From positions 3,211 to 15,008 of the forward strand of contig DQEK01000282.1 in NCBI GenBank assembly GCA_003533545.1: 11,798 nt of DNA, written 5' to 3'. The notes beneath the pieces were generated by a model. That model was not told the DNA's origin. It made no database searches and saw only the letters and a list, made by a program, of their open reading frames with translations. This stretch comes from Acidobacteriota bacterium. GTDB lineage: Bacteria > Acidobacteriota > Vicinamibacteria > Vicinamibacterales > UBA8438. This document shows, piece by piece, positions 1-5,870 of the stretch (the stretch's first letter is position 1; every line of letters begins with the position of its first letter). Position numbers and translations under genes: made by a program.

Positions 1-371
1 ACATGTACCGCCACCAGCGCACCGATGGGCAAACCGAGATACAGAAGTGGAAACAGCGATCCGGCAACGTCCAGTAATGTCCGGCCATGGCCCCGAGCCG
101 GAGTTAGACTCACAATAGCGATGGTGAGCCCGGCGGCCATGAGCACGACCGCAGTGGCACCGTAGGGGACCGCCGCTACCGTGGCGGCCGCACCAACAAG
201 GGGAACACCCGTCGACAACCGGGCGCCGAGGGACGAGGCCAGTGCGGCGTACTCGAGGAACGCCAGTACCAGCACTGCCTCAGCCAGCACCAACGTCACC
301 ATCGGTGGCAGGAACCAGACCGTGCCGAACACCAACGGCAGAAGTACCAGGGCGCTGAACACTCGGGCCAT
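1..371 (-). CDS. cdsA: Phosphatidate cytidylyltransferase (CdsA), N-terminal part, cut by window edge
   Basis: About 123 codons from an ATG at 371 run off the left edge. The product begins MARVFSALVLLPLVFG and is very hydrophobic. Four or so candidate membrane segments are separated by short polar turns, and a FLEYAAL stretch ends the second segment. CdsA makes CDP-diacylglycerol from phosphatidic acid and CTP in the inner membrane, the entry point to phospholipid synthesis. The family is called from this membrane pattern and from position: the gene starts 9 bases after the uppS stop, and uppS-cdsA is a widespread gene order. The catalytic C-terminal signature lies outside the window and cannot be checked. 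No clear ribosome binding site precedes the ATG, so translation may be coupled to uppS. Confidence 0.8.
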   Translation of the reverse strand, partial: MARVFSALVLLPLVFGTVWFLPPMVTLVLAEAVLVLAFLEYAALASSLGARLSTGVPLVGAAATVAAVPYGATAVVLMAAGLTIAIVSLTPARGHGRTLLDVAGSLFPLLYLGLPIGALVAVH

Positions 372-380
372 GCGCTCAGG

Positions 381-1166
381 TCAGTGTCCGGCGATCGCTG
401 GCTGGGCGATGCCACCGTAACGCCGATCACGTTTCTGGTAATCCAGAATCGCCTCAAGCAGGTGGCGGGCCCGAAAGTCCGGCCAGAGCGTCTCAGTGAC
501 CCAGATCTCTGAGTATGCGATCTGCCACAGCAAAAAATTGCTCACACGCATCTCACCGCTCGTGCGAATGAGTAAATCTGGATCGGGCTGCCCGGCGGTA
601 TAGAGCCATTCGCTGAACTGCCGTTCATCGAGCTCAGACGACGGCAGCCCAGCGTCGATCGCGCGACGTGCGGCGTCGACTATCTCAGCCCGTCCCCCAT
701 AGTTGAGCGCGATGTTGAACACCATACCGTGGTTGCCATCCGTGCGTGCCTGTGCGACCTCAAGTTCCCGTCGAACGTCCGGTGGCAACTCCTCGTAGTG
801 CCCGAGCACCCGCAACCGAATGTTGTTCGACAGCAGGGTCCGAAGCTCAACGCGCAGATACCGCTTGAGTAGCTCCATCAGCACAGACACTTCCGCCGCG
901 GGCCGTTTCCAGTTCTCAACAGAGAAGGCGTAGAGTGTCAACACGTCGAACCCGAGTCGCGCCGATGTTTCGACGACATCGCGGACTGCATCAATTCCAG
1001 CCCGGTGTCCCTCCACTCGGGGAAGGTGTCGCTCGGCAGCCCAGCGGCCGTTCCCATCCATAATGACCGCCACGTGCGCCGGCAGCCGATCAAAGTCGAC
1101 CCGACGGGCGAGCAACTCCTCCCGAGAACCAGCGGACACCCAGGTCAGTACGTCGTCCAGACTCAT
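381..1166 (-). CDS. uppS: Undecaprenyl diphosphate synthase (cis-prenyltransferase)
   Basis: The 261-residue protein adds isopentenyl diphosphate units to farnesyl diphosphate in cis, making the C55 lipid carrier for peptidoglycan and surface polysaccharides. All family motifs are visible: the catalytic loop VIMDGNGRWA with Asp at residue 37, EGHRAG soon after, YAFSVENWKRP in the middle, NIALNYGGRAE, and near the C-terminus DPDLLIRTSGEMRVSNFLLW followed by QIAYSE. Length is normal for bacterial UppS. The N-terminus before the first motif is about 30 residues, slightly long but common. It is followed by cdsA after 9 bases. Upstream lies a 302-base stretch with a candidate promoter of its own, so it may be transcribed both from there and by read-through from truA. 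The ATG overlaps (ATGA) the end of a 40-codon leader ORF described in the findings. Confidence 0.98.
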   Translation of the reverse strand: MSLDDVLTWVSAGSREELLARRVDFDRLPAHVAVIMDGNGRWAAERHLPRVEGHRAGIDAVRDVVETSARLGFDVLTLYAFSVENWKRPAAEVSVLMELLKRYLRVELRTLLSNNIRLRVLGHYEELPPDVRRELEVAQARTDGNHGMVFNIALNYGGRAEIVDAARRAIDAGLPSSELDERQFSEWLYTAGQPDPDLLIRTSGEMRVSNFLLWQIAYSEIWVTETLWPDFRARHLLEAILDYQKRDRRYGGIAQPAIAGH

Positions 1167-1468
1167 TGGCCTACCGGGTTGTTCCGTGAGGGGAAAACTG
1201 TTTCGAAAAAGTCCCTAACGTGTGCCCCGCGCCCAGCTGCGCAGCTGCCTCGACACACAGAAATGCCATCTGAACTCCCGATCATGCCCCTAACTCACTA
1301 TGATACAAGCTGTTAGCGCGTCATTCAAGGTTCGCCACTCACGGTGAAATTCCAGGCCAGCGTGAGACATGCTTGCTACCTCGCTGACCAATAGGAGCGG
1401 GAAAAGTAGACCGACGGTATCCAAAAAGGGAAGCAGCGCCGTTCGGCCCGGCGAAACCTTTCTGGCGT
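1167..1468 (-). other. Inter-gene stretch between truA and uppS
   Basis: These 302 bases separate the truA stop from the uppS start, unusually long for this compact window. On the minus strand they hold most of a 60-codon ORF coupled to truA (1290-1472), a candidate promoter (1300-1328), a 40-codon ORF ending in an ATGA overlap with uppS (1163-1285), and a perfect 14-base palindrome CAGCTGCGCAGCTG at 1234-1247. A TTTTTC stretch follows the palindrome on the minus strand after about 20 bases, too far away for a normal terminator. I see no RNA gene here. Confidence 0.7.
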
Positions 1469-1472
1469 TCAC
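1290..1472 (-). CDS. Doubtful 60-residue hypothetical protein, GTGA-coupled to truA
   Basis: A 60-codon ORF starts at a GTG whose last two bases belong to the truA stop (GTGA), the arrangement typical of translational coupling. The product starts MNARKVSPGRTALLPFLDTV and has a basic N-terminus. A hydrophobic run at about residues 11-30 could be a single membrane or signal segment, followed by a polar C-terminus. I recognise no family. Its 3' end overlaps the candidate uppS promoter. There is no Shine-Dalgarno sequence, and an open frame this short in high-GC DNA can arise by chance, so it may be plain spacer. Confidence 0.22.
   Translation of the reverse strand: MNARKVSPGRTALLPFLDTVGLLFPLLLVSEVASMSHAGLEFHREWRTLNDALTACIIVS
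1300..1328 (-). promoter_or_regulatory. Candidate sigma-70-type promoter for uppS-cdsA
   Basis: On the minus strand TTGAAT (1323-1328, 4 of 6 to consensus) and TATCAT (1300-1305, 5 of 6) are separated by exactly 17 bases. Transcription would start near 1293 and give a leader of roughly 125 bases before uppS. This is the best two-box promoter in the window. It is supported only by sequence match and by its place in front of uppS. Confidence 0.5.
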
Positions 1473-2266
1473 CCTGGGGCGACAGGAGGGACTGACGCAT
1501 AGTCGACCTTCACAAGAAACAGTCCCTGCGGCGGTGCGGTTTGACCTGCATCGGACCGTTCGCCGGTCTTAAGCGCTCGCTCCACATCCTCTATCCCCCG
1601 ATGGCCACGGCCAACCTCCGTAAGGGTGCCCACAATGATCCGCACCATGTGGCGGAGAAAACCGTTGCCGCGCACTTCCACGGTCGTGACATCGCCGCCC
1701 AACCCTTCATCGACCGCACCCGGGTCGGCCGCGGGCCCATCTACCCTGACGGTCCACAAGCGTCTGACGGTAGTTTTCACCGAACTGCCGGTGGCCTGGA
1801 AAGCTGCGAAATCATGTTCCCCAACTAGCCCGCAAGCGGCTTTCGCCATCAAGCCATGGTCAAGAGGTTCGACTACCTGCCACCCATAGCGTCGACGGAA
1901 CGGGCTCGAGAGAACACCATGCAGAATCCGGTAGCGGTAGGTTTTAGCAACGGCTTCGCGCTGCGCATGAAACGTGTCAGCCACGACGTCGGCAGAAATC
2001 ACACGGATGTCGGCTGGCAATCTAGCGTTCACGGCGCGAACCAGCGCCGTCGGACCGATGTCCTGCACGAGCCGCACCCCAGCTACCTGTGCTAGGGCAT
2101 GGACACCAGCATCGGTCCGGCCGGCCCCGACCACGGGCACGGCACATTTCTCGATCTCACCCAGCGCTGACTCCAGACAACCCTGGATCGACGGTCCGTT
2201 CGGCTGCCGTTGCCATCCCACGTATGCCGAACCCTCGTAAGCGAGGGTAAGTTTCAGAGTAGGCAT
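1469..2266 (-). CDS. truA: tRNA pseudouridine(38-40) synthase TruA
   Basis: The 265-residue enzyme converts uridines 38-40 in the tRNA anticodon stem-loop to pseudouridine. It begins MPTLKLTLAYEGSAYVGWQR, the usual family N-terminus. The catalytic motif GAGRTDAGVHA carries the active-site Asp at residue 52. FHAQREAVAKTYRYRI, the GNGFLRHMVRIIVG helix and the closing GLFLVKVDY follow in family order. The ATG at 2266 is chosen because homology starts there. An in-frame GTG at 2323 would add 19 residues without family character, but would sit only 9 bases after the pyrE stop, so it is not excluded. Neither start has a good Shine-Dalgarno sequence. It lies downstream of pyrE on the same strand, probably in one transcript. 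Confidence 0.97.
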   Translation of the reverse strand: MPTLKLTLAYEGSAYVGWQRQPNGPSIQGCLESALGEIEKCAVPVVGAGRTDAGVHALAQVAGVRLVQDIGPTALVRAVNARLPADIRVISADVVADTFHAQREAVAKTYRYRILHGVLSSPFRRRYGWQVVEPLDHGLMAKAACGLVGEHDFAAFQATGSSVKTTVRRLWTVRVDGPAADPGAVDEGLGGDVTTVEVRGNGFLRHMVRIIVGTLTEVGRGHRGIEDVERALKTGERSDAGQTAPPQGLFLVKVDYASVPPVAPG

Positions 2267-2332
2267 GGCCAACGAAATACAGGGACGTCCGGCAGATGAC
2301 GCGCCGCCCCTATTAGGAGGCACGCTGTGCGG

Positions 2333-2908
2333 TCACGTGTTGGCGCGAGACCCGGGCTTGGTAAGAGACTCGCCCGCTGCGCACTGCGGGCACTCGGTGA
2401 CTTCGTACGCGGGAAGCGACATGCGGACCAGTGCATCGAACGGCACCTCGAATCGAACTGGCTCCTCGCCTCGATCGATGATGGCCGCGGCACCCACCAC
2501 CGCGCCACCAGCCTCGGCCGCGACGTCGATCGTCTCACGTGTCGAGCCGCCGGTAGTCACCACATCTTCGACCACCAGCACCCGTTCGCCCTGCTCGAGA
2601 TAGAACCCTCGGCGAAGCGTCAGCTGACCGTCCCGGCGCTCAGCGAACACCGCGCGGACGCCTAGGCTGCGGGCCACTTCGTGCCCGATGATTACGCCCC
2701 CCAGCGCCGGTGACAGCACGACCGCAGGCTGAAGCGGCGCCACCCGCTCAGCCAATGCACGCCCGAGCGTCTCGGCATGCTCAGGGTATTGCAGAACCCG
2801 TGCGCATTGGAGATAGCCGGCACTGTGGAGACCAGAGGAAAGCTGAAAATGCCCCTCCAAAAACCCTTCGCACCGCCGGAACAACTCGAGCACTGATATC
2901 GAATCCAT
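2333..2908 (-). CDS. pyrE: Orotate phosphoribosyltransferase, Thermus-type
   Basis: The 191-residue enzyme joins orotate and PRPP to give orotidine 5'-phosphate, the fifth step of UMP synthesis. Visible features are the substrate loop SSGLHSAGYLQCARV (residues 24-38), the PALGG turn (67-71), the FAER and RRDGQLTLRRGF segment of the catalytic loop, and the PRPP signature VLVVEDVVTTGGSTRET from residue 110. The C-terminal tail CPQC...KPGSR is, from memory, typical of the Thermus-type subfamily (TIGR01367) and is absent from the E. coli type. The ATG at 2908 fits the family start. The open frame extends about 210 codons further upstream, but that part has no family character and is antisense to the glycosyltransferase gene. 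The gene leads a minus-strand unit with truA, away from the other pyr genes. Confidence 0.96.
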   Translation of the reverse strand: MDSISVLELFRRCEGFLEGHFQLSSGLHSAGYLQCARVLQYPEHAETLGRALAERVAPLQPAVVLSPALGGVIIGHEVARSLGVRAVFAERRDGQLTLRRGFYLEQGERVLVVEDVVTTGGSTRETIDVAAEAGGAVVGAAAIIDRGEEPVRFEVPFDALVRMSLPAYEVTECPQCAAGESLTKPGSRANT

Positions 2909-2940
2909 AACCAAACCGGCGGGTCGCGCGCCGAGTTCAG

Positions 2941-2946
2941 AGTATA
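2941..2946 (-). promoter_or_regulatory. Candidate -10 box for pyrE-truA
   Basis: TATACT on the minus strand (5 of 6 to TATAAT) lies 32 bases before the pyrE ATG, giving a start near 2934 and a leader of about 26 bases. No -35 match is found 16-19 bases upstream, where the sequence is G-rich. The same GTATACT string recurs before pyrK, and a close variant before the glycosyltransferase operon. Confidence 0.35.
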
Positions 2947-3072
2947 CAGGTGAAGCAGAGGCCCCCCCGCGCTGAAACGGACGGCGCGCGTCGATCTTCG
3001 ATTTTGGCCCGCTGCGAAGGGTCCCGGGGACTGCTAACGAAGTGGGCAACCTCAAACCGGCGAGGGCAACAC

Positions 3073-3096
3073 GTCCTACTTGGCCCTGGGTAGGAC
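3073..3096. repeat. Inverted repeat upstream of the glycosyltransferase operon
   Basis: Perfect 7-base arms GTCCTAC (3073-3079) and GTAGGAC (3090-3096) flank a 10-base centre. The dyad sits 12 bases before the candidate -10 box of the family 2 glycosyltransferase, where a -35 element would normally lie. That position suits an operator, but this rests on position and symmetry only. Confidence 0.4.
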
Positions 3097-3108
3097 TCCC
3101 TGTCGTTG

Positions 3109-3114
3109 TACACT
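3109..3114 (+). promoter_or_regulatory. Candidate -10 box giving a leaderless glycosyltransferase mRNA
   Basis: TACACT (4 of 6 to TATAAT) ends 7 bases before the GTG at 3122, so transcription would begin at or next to the start codon. No -35 box is recognisable; the dyad at 3073-3096 occupies the nearby upstream DNA. The surrounding GTACACTCGC resembles GTATACTCGC before pyrK. Confidence 0.3.
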
Positions 3115-3121
3115 CGCGACT

Positions 3122-3883
3122 GTGCCGAAGGTGTCGGTGGTCGTCATCTCGCTGAACGAGGCGTCGAACATCGACGACGCGCTTGGCTCCGTCGACTGGG
3201 CGGACGAGATCGTGGTCGTCGACAGTGGCAGTGTCGACGACACTCTCGAACGAGCCCGACGGCATACGGACCGCGTCAGCCATCACACCTGGACCGGATA
3301 TGGCGCCCAAAAAGACCATGCGACGCGCCTGGCAAGCCACGACTGGGTCCTGTCGATCGACGCCGATGAACAGGTGTCGCCAGAACTCGCGACGGAGATT
3401 AAATCTGTGCTGGAGCACGAGCCGCCGCACGGCGGTTACCGGATCCCACGAATGACTCGATATCTCGGTACATGGATCCGGACCACCGATTGGTACCCCG
3501 ACTATCAGCTGCGGTTGTACGACCGCCGGAAAGCCCACTGGAGCAACGACTCAGTGCACGAATCGGTCCACGTCGATGGTTCAATCGGCACACTGACCCA
3601 AGACATCCACCATCACCCCTATCGAGACCTCTCGGATCACGTCGAGACGATTAACCGTTACACCAGCCTTGCGGCCGAACAATTGCGGGACAACGGGCGA
3701 CGCGCTCGCCTACTTGAACTCCTGCTGCTTCCCGCCGGAGCGTTCGTTCGGAATTACCTGCTCCATCGCGGTTGTCTACAGGGCGCGTCTGGGCTCCTGG
3801 TGTCTCTAATGAACAGCTACTACGTATTTCTGAAATACGCGAAACTACGGGAGCTCGCCGGCCGGCGGTCTGACGAACGTTAG
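3122..3883 (+). CDS. Family 2 glycosyltransferase, WaaE/KdtX-like (LPS core)
   Basis: The 253-residue GT-A enzyme starts PKVSVVVISLNEASNIDDAL after a GTG at 3122. Family signs in order are VVDSGSVDDT (nucleotide-sugar binding), GYGAQKDHA, WVLSIDADEQ with the metal-binding DAD motif, the WaaE-type block TDWYPDYQLRLYDRR, VHESVHVDG, HHPYRDLSDH, and a C-terminal helical part ending FLKYAKLRE. Relatives of WaaE transfer a sugar to the inner core of lipopolysaccharide on the cytoplasmic face of the inner membrane; sugar and acceptor cannot be read from the sequence. The GTG start is chosen because homology begins there. A longer in-frame start at 3080 would add 14 residues of no family character, and a start there would lie upstream of the candidate -10 box. 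The next glycosyltransferase follows after 3 bases. Confidence 0.9.
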   Translation: MPKVSVVVISLNEASNIDDALGSVDWADEIVVVDSGSVDDTLERARRHTDRVSHHTWTGYGAQKDHATRLASHDWVLSIDADEQVSPELATEIKSVLEHEPPHGGYRIPRMTRYLGTWIRTTDWYPDYQLRLYDRRKAHWSNDSVHESVHVDGSIGTLTQDIHHHPYRDLSDHVETINRYTSLAAEQLRDNGRRARLLELLLLPAGAFVRNYLLHRGCLQGASGLLVSLMNSYYVFLKYAKLRELAGRRSDER

Positions 3884-3886
3884 ACG

Positions 3887-5017
3887 ATGTTTTCCCTCCA
3901 CGTGGACACGGCGCGCACCTGGCGGGGCGGACAGAATCAGGTTCTACTGACAGTCCTCGGTCTTCGCGCGCGCGGTCATCGGACAGCGCTCGTCGCCCAT
4001 CCAGACGGCGAGTTATACCGCCGCGCCTCCGACATCCCAGACTTGATTCCGATCGCGGTCTCCGGCGAAGTCGACTTCCCGGCTGCGTGGAAACTCTCGC
4101 GAGTGCTTCGGGCGATGCGTCCGGCGGTAGTCCACGCGCACGATGCCCATGCGGTCGCGATGGTGGCACTCGCGCGTTCGATGGCCCCGCACAGACCGCG
4201 ACCTCAGCTCGTAGTCTCCCGGCGGGTTGATTTCCACGTCCGACGCAATGCGTTTTCCCGGTGGAAATATGCCCAAGTTGATCGTTTTCTCTGCGCATCT
4301 GACGCTGTTCGATCCATGTTGACCGACGATGGCGTACCTTCCGAATGCACCGAGACAGTGCACGACGGCGTCGACCTCGATCGCGTAGCCGCAGCGCGAA
4401 AGCTGGACGTCCGAGCGGACCTGGGCCTGGCTCGGAGCACCTTACTAGTCGGTAACGTCGCTGCGTTGGTCCCCCACAAGGGTCACCGATATCTGATCGA
4501 AGCGGCCGCCACCGTGGTCCGTCGTGTGCCAGACGCCCGCTTCATCATCGTAGGTGAAGGAGAGCTAGAAACAGCTCTTAAGCAACAGGTGAAGGATCTC
4601 CATCTTGAACGCCAGGTCCTGCTGACTGGATTTCGTCCAGACGCACTCTCGCTTCAGATGGACTTCGATCTTTTTGCGATGAGTTCGGTGACGGAAGGTA
4701 TGGGGTCGTCACTACTGGATGCCATGGCTATGGGACAAGCCACCGTGGCGACACGTGCCGGAGGCATTCCCGAGGTGATTGTCGATGGCCACACGGGCGT
4801 GCTCGTGCCGACACGTGACGCCCCCGGCCTCGCCTCTGCGATCGTGAGGCTACTTGAGGAACCCAACCGACGAACCAGGCTCGGGGCAGCCGGATGCGAG
4901 CGGGCGCGGGAGTGCTTCAGCGTCGAACAAATGGTCCAACGGACGATTGACGCCTACGACCACCTGGCCGACACACCCCGCGCAAGGGACAGTGATCGTC
5001 CCGCTTCGGCTGGTTGA
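3887..5017 (+). CDS. Family 4 glycosyltransferase (GT-B fold)
   Basis: The 376-residue protein has the two-domain layout of GT4 enzymes. The N-terminal domain opens with HVDTARTWRGGQNQVLLTVL, the glycine-rich acceptor loop, and contains VVHAHDAHAVAM. The C-terminal nucleotide-sugar domain begins near residue 190 with LVGNVAALVPHKGHRYLIEA and contains IIVGEGEL, LLTGFR and SSVTEGMGSSLLDAMAMGQA. In the usual E-x7-E motif the second Glu is Asp here (Glu270, Asp278), a conservative change. Donor and acceptor are unknown. Pairing with a WaaE-like enzyme suggests surface glycolipid or LPS-core assembly, with both genes co-transcribed and probably translationally coupled. Its last 33 codons overlap, on the opposite strand, the 3' end of the TIGR02757 gene. 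Confidence 0.9.
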   Translation: MFSLHVDTARTWRGGQNQVLLTVLGLRARGHRTALVAHPDGELYRRASDIPDLIPIAVSGEVDFPAAWKLSRVLRAMRPAVVHAHDAHAVAMVALARSMAPHRPRPQLVVSRRVDFHVRRNAFSRWKYAQVDRFLCASDAVRSMLTDDGVPSECTETVHDGVDLDRVAAARKLDVRADLGLARSTLLVGNVAALVPHKGHRYLIEAAATVVRRVPDARFIIVGEGELETALKQQVKDLHLERQVLLTGFRPDALSLQMDFDLFAMSSVTEGMGSSLLDAMAMGQATVATRAGGIPEVIVDGHTGVLVPTRDAPGLASAIVRLLEEPNRRTRLGAAGCERARECFSVEQMVQRTIDAYDHLADTPRARDSDRPASAG

Positions 5018-5870
5018 ACCCGCACGCGTCCATCATCCCCAGATGACAGAGAGAATAGTCGTAACGAACCGGGTCCTGCGGGTCGAGGGCGCGGAGCGAT
5101 TCGGTGATCTCGCTAGCCATTCCCCACCCGGGGCTTCGGTAACGCGTTAGTCCGAGACACCGGCCAACCCGGGCCACGTGCGTGTCGAGTGGTATGACAA
5201 GTTTTGAGGCTGGCAACCCTGACCAGAGCCCAAGATCGACCGCGTCTCGGCGCACCATCCAACGAAGAAACAGGTTCAACCGTTTGCATGCGCTGCCACC
5301 GTCTGGCCTCGGGAAAAAGTAGTGCACCCCACGCCGCTCGTCCCCACCGCCGTAGACCCCCGCCAGGTCGACCGCTCGAGCCCGCTCACAGAATCGGTTT
5401 AGTGCCGGCCCGACGTCGGGGTCTGTGGTGGTGTATCCGGCGAGAAGAAACGACTCAATCGAACCTGCTTCGACGATGATTCGCTGCAGAATCGAGAGTA
5501 GGGCGACTAGGTCAACCCCACGAACCCACCGATGCAGTAATGTCCGGAATGCATCTGCGTCGGCCATCGGGTCGAATCCCCGTACAAAAGCAGCGGGACG
5601 GGGTCCGAGCACAGCCAGCAGTGCCTCGATCGAATCCATTACACTGGCCACACGACCGAAGGCTAAAGCCGACGCACAGAACGCGACGACTTCCCGGTCG
5701 TCGGGGGCATCGTAGCGGCGCACGACGTGCACCGGATCCACCGCTGATTCCGTGTGATTAAAGGCCTGGTAGAGACGTTCGAGCGGCTCTTTCAGCGAGC
5801 GCAAAACCGATGCCGACGGTCGTGGTCGGCGTGGAACGGCGGGGCGACGGCGCAGACGATCAGCGGACAC
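4917..5870 (-). CDS. TIGR02757 (DUF2400) family protein with C-terminal cysteine cluster
   Basis: The protein is about 317 residues from a GTG at 5870; a TTG at 5804 would give about 295. It matches what I know of the TIGR02757/DUF2400 family: LERLYQAFNHTESAVDPVHV at the N-terminus, DREVVAFCASALAFGRV, then KRLNLFLRWMVRRDAVDLGLW and VIPLDTHVARVGRCLGL. The role is not established. The motif PLDTHVARVGR followed by four cysteines near the end (275, 283, 294, 300; C-x7-C-x10-C-x5-C) recalls the helix-hairpin-helix DNA glycosylases that carry a 4Fe-4S loop, so a DNA-binding Fe-S protein is a reasonable inference, not a finding. The GTG overlaps the end of pyrC by 11 bases, making it the last gene of the pyrR-pyrB-pyrC unit. 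Its 3' end overlaps the opposing glycosyltransferase gene. Confidence 0.85.
   Translation of the reverse strand: MSADRLRRRPAVPRRPRPSASVLRSLKEPLERLYQAFNHTESAVDPVHVVRRYDAPDDREVVAFCASALAFGRVASVMDSIEALLAVLGPRPAAFVRGFDPMADADAFRTLLHRWVRGVDLVALLSILQRIIVEAGSIESFLLAGYTTTDPDVGPALNRFCERARAVDLAGVYGGGDERRGVHYFFPRPDGGSACKRLNLFLRWMVRRDAVDLGLWSGLPASKLVIPLDTHVARVGRCLGLTRYRSPGWGMASEITESLRALDPQDPVRYDYSLCHLGMMDACGFNQPKRDDHCPLRGVCRPGGRRRQSSVGPFVRR

Noticed and set aside
2315..2665. Perfect AGGAGG followed after 6 bases by a GTG opening a 112-codon plus-strand frame
   Set aside because: It is antisense to pyrE over nearly its whole length, has no family character, and such frames are common opposite high-GC genes. 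The good Shine-Dalgarno match appears fortuitous.
2909..3538. Upstream in-frame extension of pyrE by about 210 codons
   Set aside because: The extension has no resemblance to orotate phosphoribosyltransferases and runs through the divergent control region and antisense to the GT2 gene. Homology begins at the ATG at 2908.
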